Origin: Actinoplanes rectilineatus | GTDB taxonomy: Bacteria; Actinomycetota; Actinomycetes; Mycobacteriales; Micromonosporaceae | Assembly (NCBI RefSeq): GCF_000962825.1 | Contig: NZ_JZKF01000159.1 | Coordinates: forward strand, 1-8,120 | Length of the DNA: 8,120 bases | Reading direction: 5' to 3' | Shown here: positions 1-6,184 of the stretch, in pieces | Numbering within the stretch: the first letter of the stretch is position 1 | Layout of the letters: every line of letters starts with the position of its first letter | Program-made: the position numbers and the translations under genes | The notes under the pieces: model-generated | Seen by the model: only the letters and a program-made list of their open reading frames with translations | Database searches by the model: none | What the model was told of the DNA's origin: nothing

Positions 1-49
1 CCGCTCACCCAGCCCGCACCCCCACCCGCTCAACCCTTCCGGGCGGCAC

Positions 50-77
50 GCGCACCCATGCCCGCGCTTGGGTGCGC
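50..77. repeat. 9-bp inverted repeat at left edge
   Basis: GCGCACCCA (50-58) and TGGGTGCGC (69-77) are perfect reverse complements separated by 10 bases, so a short stem-loop is possible on either strand. It lies just outside the regular part of the 112-bp array and no gene adjoins it. It may be a terminator of a gene beyond the left edge or simply part of the repeat-rich tract. Confidence 0.45.
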
Positions 78-146
78 CCACCACGTGGAAGTCCCAACCC
101 GGCCGGTGAACGCCCCCAATCAAGCCCAACCCAAGCGGTAAGCGCA

Positions 147-743
147 CCCGATCAAGCAATTGGGGGCGCCCACCGCCCCAAACCGAATGGCGACGGCTCC
201 CAAAAACATGATCGGGGACGCTCACCATCCCGCAGCTCCCACTCGAGCGCCACCAACACCCGATCAAGCGAACGCGGGCCATCACCGCCCCAAACGGGAA
301 GGCGACAGTCCCCGACCACTTGATCGGGAACGCTCACCACCCCACACCACCAACCCAAGCGCCACCAGCACCCGATCAAGCAAACGCGAGCGGCCACCGC
401 CCCAATCGGGAGGGCACCCGCACCCAACCCCTTGATCGGGAGCACCCACCACCTACTTCGGCCAGACGGCAACGACGAAGCGGCAACAGCGGTAACGACC
501 GAGGCACCAGTACTGGCACCGCACCGCACCGCACCGCACCGCACCGCACCGCACCGCACCGCACCGATCATGCACATGGGTGCGCTCACCGCCCCAAAGG
601 GAACGGCGACGGCACTACCCGCTTGATCGCGGGCGCTCACCATCCCGCAGCTCCGGCTCAAGCGGCACCAGCACCCGATCAAGCGAACGGGCAAGGACAC
701 CACCCCAAACGGGGCGGTAACCGCACCCAACCCCTTGATCGGG
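147..743. repeat. 112-bp tandem array with alternating inverted 10-bp arms
   Basis: The 10-mer CCCGATCAAG occurs at 147-156, 259-268, 371-380 and 674-683, with a degenerate copy ACCGATCATG at 563-572. Its reverse complement CTTGATCGGG occurs at 319-328, 431-440 and 734-743, with variants at 207-216 (CATGATCGGG) and 622-631 (CTTGATCGCG). Arms within a unit are about 50 bp apart and units about 42 bp apart, giving a 112-bp period. Between the arms the core CACCGCCCCAAA is largely conserved; between units CGCTCACCAYCCC and AAGCGSCACCAGCA recur. Unit three to unit four is stretched by about 80 bp. Because 112 is not a multiple of three, successive units fall in different frames, which argues against coding despite open frames. 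The plus strand is conspicuously C/A-rich. Similar text at 1-60 suggests the array may extend past the left edge. Function unknown; a DNA-binding array, a decayed mobile repeat or a cruciform-forming region are possible. Confidence 0.85.
516..565. repeat. (GCACC)10 pentanucleotide microsatellite
   Basis: Ten perfect tandem copies of GCACC lie inside the ~80 bp of extra sequence that stretches the 112-bp array between the arm at 431-440 and the degenerate arm at 563-572. A pentamer unit shifts frame with each copy gained or lost. The perfect identity suggests recent slippage expansion. No gene is recognisable across it. Confidence 0.95.
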
Positions 744-758
744 TGCAACCATCACCCA

Positions 759-794
<36 letters not shown>

Positions 795-822
795 GCGGCA
801 ACGGCAACGGCCGACGGGCGAC

Positions 823-849
823 GTCGATACGTCGATACGTCGATACGTC
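823..849. repeat. GTCGATAC tandem repeat, 3 copies plus partial
   Basis: GTCGATAC is repeated at 823-830, 831-838 and 839-846, with a partial GTC at 847-849. Each unit contains ATCGAT-like partial symmetry across the joins (TACGTCGATACGT). It is the third short perfect repeat within 350 bp. Confidence 0.85.
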
Positions 850-1080
850 AGATTTCATCGCTATGCCCGAGCTGGTCGAGATCCACGCGGACGAATCCGA
901 CCCGCAGCCCGATCCGCGCCGGTGGAGATCGCGCTGCGGCGCGCTCCCGCCGCCTGCCAGGAACCCGCGGTGATCATCGAGGAGGCGCGTCGAGTTCCCG
1001 GCCTTCGATTCTCTGACCCTGGACGTGACGCGCTGACCCCAGCGCACGGCCTGACCCAGCCAGCGCACGCACTGAAGCAA
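850..1080. other. Intergenic stretch without a recognised gene
   Basis: Frames are open here as expected from the high GC content, but none encodes anything I recognise or has a convincing ribosome binding site with a start. A small inverted repeat CGCTG-ACCC-CAGCG lies at 1031-1044. It separates the repeat tract from the hairpin that ends the minus-strand gene. Confidence 0.5.
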
Positions 1081-1119
1081 CCGGCTTGCCGACGGGGCGT
1101 TTCCCTGTCGGCAAGCCGG
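1081..1119 (-). terminator. Strong stem-loop, probable terminator of the 1207-1953 gene
   Basis: The arms 1081-1093 and 1107-1119 are perfect 13-bp reverse complements. Three more G-C pairs and one G-T pair extend the stem to 17 bp around a 5-base loop (CGTTT, 1098-1102). It lies 88 bp beyond the stop codon of the minus-strand gene. On the minus strand the stem is followed by GTTGCTT rather than a long T run, which is common for actinobacterial terminators. It could also terminate plus-strand transcription from the left, or be part of a mobile-element end. Confidence 0.7.
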
Positions 1120-1227
1120 CGAAGCGTAATTCGGTCAGGCGGCCTGGCGGACCAGACCGCCGTAGGCGTGGGTTGTCACGGTGACAGGTGGCGAAGCGTG
1201 ATTCGGTCAGGCGGTCTGGTGGACCAG
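1118..1227. repeat. 38-bp direct repeat duplicating a gene 3' end
   Basis: Copies at 1118-1155 and 1190-1227 match at 35 of 38 positions and are separated by 34 bp. The right copy contains the last six codons and stop of the minus-strand gene (Leu-Val-His-Gln-Thr-Ala, stop) plus 17 bp downstream. The left copy reads Leu-Val-Arg-Gln-Ala-Ala, stop, and abuts the hairpin. The bases between the copies are not duplicated. Confidence 0.85.
1174..1186. promoter_or_regulatory. Perfect 13-bp palindrome TGTCAC-G-GTGACA
   Basis: TGTCAC (1174-1179) and GTGACA (1181-1186) are perfect reverse complements around one G, between the two copies of the 38-bp repeat. It resembles a dimeric regulator site in form, but it lies downstream of the only nearby gene, so a regulatory role is speculative. 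Confidence 0.25.
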
Positions 1228-1953
1228 GCTGGGACGCAGCGCCGGGGCGGCGGCGCGCTCACGGCTCGGCAGGTAGCGGGCCAGGGCTGCGGCCCGGACG
1301 GTCGCCTCGCCCGCCTCGCGGCGCAGGCTGTCGCGGACGGCCACGGCGAGTTGGGCGTCGTGCCACGCCGACTCCTCGGCCTCGGTCGCCTGCTCGAACA
1401 TGTGCCGGCGGACCGCGGCGGTCGCCATCTGCAGGACCAGTTCCTGCTCCACCGGGTGCAGCATCGGGTTCCAGCCGCCTTCGCCGGCCGCCAGGTCGAC
1501 CAGCACAGTGGACGGCAGGTCACCCCGGTCGACGGCCTTCGCGGCGGCGCGGTGCAGGAACTTCTCGTTCTCCGCGTACTCCGAGGGGGTCTGCAGGAAG
1601 TGCGGGGAACGGAAGGCGGTCGCCGCCCGGGTGCGGGCCAGCTGCTTCTCGGCGTCCTGCCAGGCCTGCCACGCATCGGCGGCATATTCCTCGGACTGCG
1701 CCCAGAACTCCTGCCAGTTGCGGGCGGAGTCGCCGGCTCGCGCGGCCGCCACGTGGATCTCCTCGGCGAACCGCCGGGCGTCGACGGCCTCGGTACGGCG
1801 TGCCGCCCGCGACGTCCGCTGCGGTGCCGGACGGGTGCGGCGTGGCTTCCGTTGCTGCGAACCGCCGCTCAGCGTCAGGGCGGTCAGGAACAGCACCGCC
1901 AGCACGACATGCGAGGTCATCGCGGCTACGAGCTTCTTCGCCAGCACCTTCAC
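1207..1953 (-). CDS. Hypothetical membrane-anchored helical protein
   Basis: I do not recognise the family. With a GTG start at 1953 the product is 248 residues. The N-terminus carries two Lys at 6-7, then a hydrophobic segment (about residues 14-31, ending LTALTLSGG) that could be a signal anchor. A basic stretch (KPRRTRP, 36-42) follows, then an Ala/Arg/Glu-rich, mostly helical region with several Trp residues (80, 84, 95, 98, 161, 197). The GTG start is preferred because AGGA lies about 10 bases upstream and it puts the hydrophobic segment near the N-terminus. An in-frame TTG at 2238 would add 95 residues made largely of a 10-residue repeat, but it has no ribosome binding site. The last codons are duplicated downstream and a strong hairpin follows. 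The gene stands alone; the nearest same-strand sequence upstream is a pseudogene. A single-pass membrane or secreted protein is the most I can infer. Confidence 0.7.
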   Translation of the reverse strand: MKVLAKKLVAAMTSHVVLAVLFLTALTLSGGSQQRKPRRTRPAPQRTSRAARRTEAVDARRFAEEIHVAAARAGDSARNWQEFWAQSEEYAADAWQAWQDAEKQLARTRAATAFRSPHFLQTPSEYAENEKFLHRAAAKAVDRGDLPSTVLVDLAAGEGGWNPMLHPVEQELVLQMATAAVRRHMFEQATEAEESAWHDAQLAVAVRDSLRREAGEATVRAAALARYLPSRERAAAPALRPSLVHQTA

Positions 1954-1977
1954 GATCAGGGAGTCCTCACTCGCTCG

Positions 1978-2187
1978 GTCCCGGCCGTCGGCATGGCCAG
2001 GAATGTGGTCCCGGCCGTCGTGCTGGCCCGGGACATCGTCCCGGCCGGTGACCTGGCCAGGAACATCGTCCCGGCCGGTGGGATGACCGGGGACTTCGTC
2101 CCCACCGGTGACCGGGTCGGGAACTTCGTCCCGGCCGACGAGGTGGCCGGAGTCTCGGTTCCGGCCGGTGACGCGGCCGGAAAACGG
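1978..2187. repeat. Seven tandem 30-bp repeats upstream of the membrane protein gene
   Basis: Seven diverged 30-bp units start at 1978, 2008, 2038, 2068, 2098, 2128 and 2158. Most begin GTCCCGGCCG, followed by a variable GTGACCTGGCC-like part and GGGA/GAAC. Since 30 is a multiple of three, the frames stay open. On the minus strand the units read as a 10-residue motif close to GRDDVPGQVT, in frame with the downstream protein; on the plus strand they read as VPAGDLARNI-like. The array ends 24 bp before the GTG start of the minus-strand gene, so it is either an N-terminal repeat extension or an untranslated promoter-proximal array. I favour untranslated because the only upstream in-frame start is a TTG with no ribosome binding site. 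Confidence 0.85.
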
Positions 2188-2255
2188 GGTACACGGGATC
2201 TTCCCGCGGTGAGCGTCACGGAAACGAGAAATCCACAACTGTCGGTTCGACCGTA

Positions 2256-2269
2256 CCGCTCTGGAGCGG
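2256..2269. promoter_or_regulatory. Perfect 14-bp inverted repeat CCGCTC-TG-GAGCGG
   Basis: Two 6-bp arms are separated by TG, about 70 bp beyond the 30-bp repeat array and upstream of the minus-strand gene. The tight two-base spacer favours a protein-binding site over an RNA hairpin. The rest of 2188-2339 shows nothing else I can support. Confidence 0.25.
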
Positions 2270-2339
2270 ATCCCTCATCCCGAGTGAGGCGTGACGTGAA
2301 CCATGTTGCCGATCGCACACCCGCCGTGATGGCCCCAGT

Positions 2340-2508
2340 TCAGTCCGCCCGGACCGACATGTGCAGCGCCTCGGCGAGGCACACTGCCTGTTCGGCGGTG
2401 ATGACCGCACCGCACCGCTCCACCTCCCGCGGATCGAAATCGGTCAGGCCCCCGCAGGTCGGTGTCGGTGAAGTCGGCCCCACGCAGATCGGCGCCGCCC
2501 AGATCCAC
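2340..2508 (-). pseudogene. Frameshifted 3' remnant of a pentapeptide-repeat protein gene
   Basis: From 2508 downward one minus-strand frame reads VDLGG-ADLRG-ADFTD-TDLRG, a clear run of A(D/N)LxX pentapeptide repeats. Around 2440-2450 that frame loses sense and the neighbouring frame takes over with TDFDPREVERCGAVITAEQ, a plausible non-repeat C-terminal tail, ending at the TGA at 2340-2342. A one-base net change near a run of G joins the two. No intact 5' part exists upstream, because the sequence passes directly into a LacI-family fragment. Pentapeptide repeats form right-handed beta-helices, but no function should be assigned to this remnant. Confidence 0.6.
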
Positions 2509-2759
2509 GTCCCGGAGACCATCGCGCCGACCGGCAGGCCCGCCGTCTGCAGGGCGGAGCGGTGGCCGTCGAGGCGTGCCTGGCAGTAGAGGTGCCCCGG
2601 CCCGCTGATCATGGCGATGTCCCGGTGGCCGAGGCCGGTCAGGTGCCGGGTGGCGGAGCGTCCGCCGGCCCAGTCGGCGGCGCCGGCGAACGGGACGTCC
2701 TCCGGGAATTCGGTGGACGGGCCGAGGCGATGGTGACCGGTTTCGTCACGGGACGACAC
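2340..2759 (-). pseudogene. LacI-family regulator fragment fused to pentapeptide remnant
   Basis: An open frame from GTG 2759 to TGA 2340 would encode 139 residues of mixed origin. Residues about 18-80 (2514-2708) match the middle of LacI-family effector-binding domains: DVPFAGAADWAGGRSATRHL, then LGHRDIAMISGPGHLYCQAR, then LDGHRSALQTAGLPV. These correspond to the usual DxxxG...A..HL..LGHR.IA.I.GP......R..G...AL..AGLP pattern. The helix-turn-helix and hinge are missing, and so is the second half of the sugar-binding domain, so it cannot act as a repressor. The first 17 residues lack LacI resemblance and overlap the end of the glycosidase gene by 14 bp. After residue 82 it runs out of frame into a pentapeptide-repeat tail. 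It looks like what remains of a sugar-operon repressor after deletion, beside a glycosidase such regulators commonly control. Confidence 0.75.
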
Positions 2760-4272
2760 CAGGCAGGTAGTCGAACCAGTCGAAGTGCATCGTGCCGGAG
2801 GCCGCGTACATGCCGATCACCCGCCCGGTGAACCCGCCGGCCACCTCGGTCGACAGGTACCGCCCGTCGAGCCGGGCCAAAGCGTGGAACTCCCCGTCCG
2901 CGGTCTCGTACCCGAGGTGCAGTCCGTCGGGCCCGCGGGTCGGTGACCAGTCGCCGGTCGTGGCGAGCACGTCGACGCGGAGCACGACCGGCCCGTCCGG
3001 TAGGGGCACGGAGTCCACGGTGTGCCGGATCGACCCGATGCGGGCGGTGACCTCGATACTGCCCGCCCCGGCCGTGACGTCGTAGTGGTGCTGTTCGTCG
3101 AGGCGGACGGCCAGACCGCCGCGGCCACCGGTGGTGTCGGCGCTCACGCGTACCCGGCAGGAGGGGTGTTGCTGCCGTCGGCCGACGAAGGTCACGTCCG
3201 GTTCGTCGGGGGACGCTCCGCGCGCGTGCAGGGTGAGCCAGCCGGGGCGGTCGCTCGTGGACCAGCTCGACTCCGGTCGGGACCGCACCGACACCCAGCG
3301 CGGGTGCAGGTCGGCGCTGTCGAAGTCGTCGCGGGCCGGCTCCGGGGCGGGCGGTTTCAGCGGCCACGGCACGGTCGACTCGGTGGCCAGCTCGCCGACG
3401 ACCGGCCAGCCGTCCACCCAGGTCACCGATGTCAGATAGGTTTCTCTGCCGAGGACGTGCCAGCCGGGGGTGCCGCCGCCGGGGCGTACCCCGAGCAGCA
3501 CCATCCACCAGGAGCCGTCCGGGCCTTGGACCAGGTCGGCGTGGCCGGTGTTCTGGATCGGCCGGTCGGTGCCGCGGTGGGTGAGGATCGGGTTGGCCGG
3601 GCAGGGCTCGAACGGGCCGTCCGGTGAGGTGGCGCGGGCGATCGAGACGGCGTGCCCGCGTTCGGTGCCGCCCTCGGCGATCAGCAGGTACCAGTGGTCG
3701 CCGATCCGGTAGAGGTGCGGCGCCTCCGGGGCCTGCGCACGGTGGCCGCCGGACCACAGTCGGCGGGGTTCGCCGAAGGTCTCGCCGGTGGCCGGGTCGA
3801 CCCGGACCTGGTAGACGCCCGCCCCGGTCAGCCAGCAGGTACCGTCGTCGTCCCAGGCCAGGTCGGGGTCGATGCCGCCGGCCTCGCCGCGGACCGGTTC
3901 GGACCACGGGCCGGCCGGGTCGTCGGCGGTCACGATCAGCGCGCCCTGGCCGGGCGTGACGTTGGTGGTGATCAGCCAGAACCGGCCGTCGTGGTGGCGC
4001 AGGGTGGGCGCGTAGACGCCGCCGGACGCGGGTGTCTGCGGGGGCAGGTGGAGCTGGGACGGCCGGTCCAGAGCGTTGCCGATCTGCTCCCAGTGCACCA
4101 GGTCGCGGCTGTGCAGGATCGGGACGCCGGGGAAGTACTCGAAGCTGGAGCAGGCGAGGTAGTAGTCGTCGCCGACTCGGCAGACGCTCGGGTCCGGGAA
4201 CATCCCGGGGATCACGGGGTTGACGAAGCCGGGCATGCGCCGATTCAACCATCGGTTTCGATCAACCACCAT
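2746..4272 (-). CDS. Glycoside hydrolase family 43 (beta-xylosidase/alpha-arabinofuranosidase-like)
   Basis: The 508-residue product begins its catalytic five-bladed propeller with VNPVIPGMFPDPSVCRVGDD, the classic GH43 opening. From family knowledge the likely catalytic base is Asp27 (PDPS), the pKa-tuning Asp is Asp135 (GIDPDLAWDDDG) and the acid is Glu183 (EAPHLYRIGDHWYLLIAEGG). A C-terminal beta-sandwich (about 315-505, starting RDDFDSADLHPRWVSVR and ending MHFDWFDYLP) is typical of the two-domain beta-xylosidases, which are of similar length. There is no signal peptide, so it probably acts in the cytoplasm on imported xylo- or arabino-oligosaccharides. The ATG at 4272 is chosen because GGAG (4280-4283) lies seven bases upstream; ATG 4236 lacks a ribosome binding site and an upstream in-frame start at 4437 would run through the promoter region. 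The gene is divergent from the lectin kinase, and a broken LacI-type gene overlaps its 3' end. Exact substrate is not readable from sequence. Confidence 0.92.
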   Translation of the reverse strand: MVVDRNRWLNRRMPGFVNPVIPGMFPDPSVCRVGDDYYLACSSFEYFPGVPILHSRDLVHWEQIGNALDRPSQLHLPPQTPASGGVYAPTLRHHDGRFWLITTNVTPGQGALIVTADDPAGPWSEPVRGEAGGIDPDLAWDDDGTCWLTGAGVYQVRVDPATGETFGEPRRLWSGGHRAQAPEAPHLYRIGDHWYLLIAEGGTERGHAVSIARATSPDGPFEPCPANPILTHRGTDRPIQNTGHADLVQGPDGSWWMVLLGVRPGGGTPGWHVLGRETYLTSVTWVDGWPVVGELATESTVPWPLKPPAPEPARDDFDSADLHPRWVSVRSRPESSWSTSDRPGWLTLHARGASPDEPDVTFVGRRQQHPSCRVRVSADTTGGRGGLAVRLDEQHHYDVTAGAGSIEVTARIGSIRHTVDSVPLPDGPVVLRVDVLATTGDWSPTRGPDGLHLGYETADGEFHALARLDGRYLSTEVAGGFTGRVIGMYAASGTMHFDWFDYLPGVVP

Positions 4273-4381
4273 GCCGCGTCTCCGCCGCTCATCGGAGCGT
4301 CTCCCACCAGTGCCCCACGATCGGGGTTCGCATGGGTCGATGTTGTCGTTTATCGGCCGGACCACCGGATTCCACAGTGGT

Positions 4382-4390
4382 TGGTAGCAT
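4382..4390 (+). promoter_or_regulatory. Extended -10 promoter TGG-TAGCAT for the kinase gene
   Basis: TGG-TAGCAT fits the extended -10 pattern TGN-TANNNT and is followed by an AT-rich patch (AAAATTATTTT, 4394-4404) in otherwise GC-rich DNA. It would start transcription near 4397, about 29 bases before the GTG start. No good -35 box is visible. The 11-mer TTGGTAGCATC recurs at the TetR promoter. Confidence 0.45.
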
Positions 4391-4415
4391 CCGAAAATTA
4401 TTTTCCGCCCGGCAT

Positions 4416-4419
4416 GGAG
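4416..4419 (+). promoter_or_regulatory. Ribosome binding site deciding the kinase start
   Basis: GGAG lies six bases before GTG 4426. The alternative ATG at 4414 overlaps this element and has no Shine-Dalgarno sequence of its own, so GTG 4426 is preferred. Confidence 0.6.
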
Positions 4420-4425
4420 CGATTT

Positions 4426-6183
4426 GTGAACGATCACAGCAGGCCCCGATACGGCCCGCTACAGCACGACGATCCCCGGCAGATCGGCGCGTACGAGGTG
4501 ATCGGACGACTGGGCTCCGGCGGCATGGGTGTCGTCTACCTGGCGCGCGACCGTACCGGACGGCAGGTCGCCGTGAAGGTCATCCACGCTGTGGCGGCCT
4601 CCGATCCGGTGTTCCGCAGCCGCTTCCGCGACGAGGTCGCCAGCGCCCGGCAGGTGCCCCCGTTCTGCACCGCCGAGGTTCTCGACGCCGACCCGGACGC
4701 GCCGCACCCCTACCTGGTCGTCGAGTACGTCGACGGTCCCACCCTGGGTGAGGCGGTCCGCACGAACGGACCGCTGACCGCGGCGAACCTGCACGGACTG
4801 GCGATCGGCGTGGCCACCGCGCTCGCCGCCATCCACGGCGCCGGCGTCATCCACCGCGACCTCAAACCGGGAAACGTGCTGCTCGCCCCGGGCTCCCCCA
4901 AGGTGATCGACTTCGGGATCGCCCGCGCTCTGGAGGAGGTGCAGAACCGGCACACCCGGACCGGCATCTACATGGGCACGATCAACTACATGGCGCCGGA
5001 ACGGTTCGACGGGCCTGCCACCGCGATCACCCCGGCCGCCGACATCTTCGCCTGGGGATGCGTGGTCGCGTTCGCCGGCACCGGGAAGGCGCCGTTCGAG
5101 GCCGGCTCCCCGATGGCGACCATGGCCCGGATCATCAGCCGGCCGCCCGACCTGGCCGGCCTGCCCGACGGACCGCTGCGCCGCATCGTCGAGCAGGCCC
5201 TGTCGCCGGATCCGGCCCGGCGGCCGACCGCCCAGGAACTGCTCGCCCGCCTGCTGGGCAGCGGGTCGGCCGAGGCGTTCGCCGGTCAGCCGGACCTGCG
5301 CAGTGCCGCCATGGAGGTGGGTGTTCCGCGGCTGGAGGTGCCGACCGGTCCGACCGAACCGTCCCGTCCGCCGCGGCCGGCTCGCTCCCGGTGGGCCATG
5401 CCGGTTCTGGTCGGTGCGGTGGTGGTGCTCCTGCTGGCGCTGGGTGGCGCGGTCGGGCTGATCGTGAACAGCCGGCGACCGGTGGCTCAGCCCGGCGCCC
5501 TGCCGCCGCCGGCGCCCGCCTCTTCTTCTTCGCCCTCGCTGCCACCTTCGCCGTCGGCCTCCCCGTCGCGGTCCGCCACGAGCGTCCCGCCCTCACCGGC
5601 CGTCACCACCGCGCCCTCGAAGAAGAAGAACAAGACGAACAAGACGACAGCGCCGGCGGACACCGACGGACTGCCGCCGATCAAGGCGGCCGCGGTGAGG
5701 GACAAGAGCTACGGGCCGTTCTTCGTCCAGAACGCGACGACCGGCTTCTGCATCGACCTGCCGGACTTCGGGCCGGGCACCCCGGACGGGCCGGTCCGGC
5801 AGGACGTGTGTCACCCGACGTTCGAGGACAACCAGGAGTTCCGGTTCGTCCCACGTGGCACCGACGGGTCCGGCGACCAGCTGTACTGGATCCGCAACGC
5901 CGTCGACAGCCTGTGCCTGGACGTGCCCGGCGCGGGGACCGTCGAGCACGGCACCCCGGTCACCGAGACGTACTGCGTCGAGGACGACAACCAGGACTAC
6001 CGGCTGGAGTTCCGGTTCACCTCACAGGGCCGGCGGTACCACCGGATCGTCAACGCGGCGTCCGGCCTCTGCCTGGACGTGTTCGGCACCGGTGACGGCG
6101 GCCCGGCGACCGGCCTCACCCTGGCCACCTGCGTCACCGGCGACGATCACGAGTGGGCCCTGATCACGAAGTCGCGGTTCTGA
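4426..6183 (+). CDS. Transmembrane Ser/Thr protein kinase with extracellular ricin-type lectin domain
   Basis: The 585-residue product has a complete Hanks-type kinase domain (about 22-275): glycine loop GSGGMG (30-35), Lys51 in VAVKV, Glu70 of helix C, HRDLKPGN (143-150) with catalytic Asp145, DFG (162-164) and APE (190-192). A Pro/Ser/Thr linker precedes a single membrane helix (about 326-347). A Pro/Ser-rich, then Lys-rich stalk (349-427) leads to a ricin B-type beta-trefoil (about 430-581). Its three subdomains each hold a C-x19-C pair (442/462, 497/517, 549/569), a CLD or CID motif, and a Q/W-type end (DNQEF, DNQDY, DDHEW). Kinase inside and lectin outside is the expected topology. It probably senses or binds glycans and phosphorylates cytoplasmic targets. 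The divergent GH43 gene suggests a link to pentose oligosaccharides, which is inference. The start is GTG 4426 (see its GGAG site); ATG 4414 would add four residues. Confidence 0.93.
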   Translation: MNDHSRPRYGPLQHDDPRQIGAYEVIGRLGSGGMGVVYLARDRTGRQVAVKVIHAVAASDPVFRSRFRDEVASARQVPPFCTAEVLDADPDAPHPYLVVEYVDGPTLGEAVRTNGPLTAANLHGLAIGVATALAAIHGAGVIHRDLKPGNVLLAPGSPKVIDFGIARALEEVQNRHTRTGIYMGTINYMAPERFDGPATAITPAADIFAWGCVVAFAGTGKAPFEAGSPMATMARIISRPPDLAGLPDGPLRRIVEQALSPDPARRPTAQELLARLLGSGSAEAFAGQPDLRSAAMEVGVPRLEVPTGPTEPSRPPRPARSRWAMPVLVGAVVVLLLALGGAVGLIVNSRRPVAQPGALPPPAPASSSSPSLPPSPSASPSRSATSVPPSPAVTTAPSKKKNKTNKTTAPADTDGLPPIKAAAVRDKSYGPFFVQNATTGFCIDLPDFGPGTPDGPVRQDVCHPTFEDNQEFRFVPRGTDGSGDQLYWIRNAVDSLCLDVPGAGTVEHGTPVTETYCVEDDNQDYRLEFRFTSQGRRYHRIVNAASGLCLDVFGTGDGGPATGLTLATCVTGDDHEWALITKSRF

Positions 6184-6184
6184 C

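Noticed and set aside
147..743. CRISPR array
   Set aside because: Units are 112 bp with alternating orientation of a 10-mer and similar, not unique, intervening sequence; no cas genes.
152..748. A 198-codon minus-strand frame across the same tract
   Set aside because: Same frame argument; composition is that of translated low-complexity DNA.
1978..2187. CRISPR-like reading of the 30-bp repeats
   Set aside because: The units are directly tandem with no spacers.
922..2589. A 555-codon open frame on the plus strand
   Set aside because: It runs antisense to the membrane-protein gene, the 30-bp repeats and the LacI relic, resembles no family, and is explained by the scarcity of stops in GC-rich DNA.
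2639..4252. A 537-codon minus-strand frame, Arg/Pro-rich, over the GH43 gene
   Set aside because: It is the shadow frame of the GH43 gene, which has clear catalytic motifs in the other frame.
3652..4425. N-terminal extension of the kinase frame
   Set aside because: It is antisense to the GH43 gene and crosses the divergent promoter region; homology and the GGAG site place the start at 4426.
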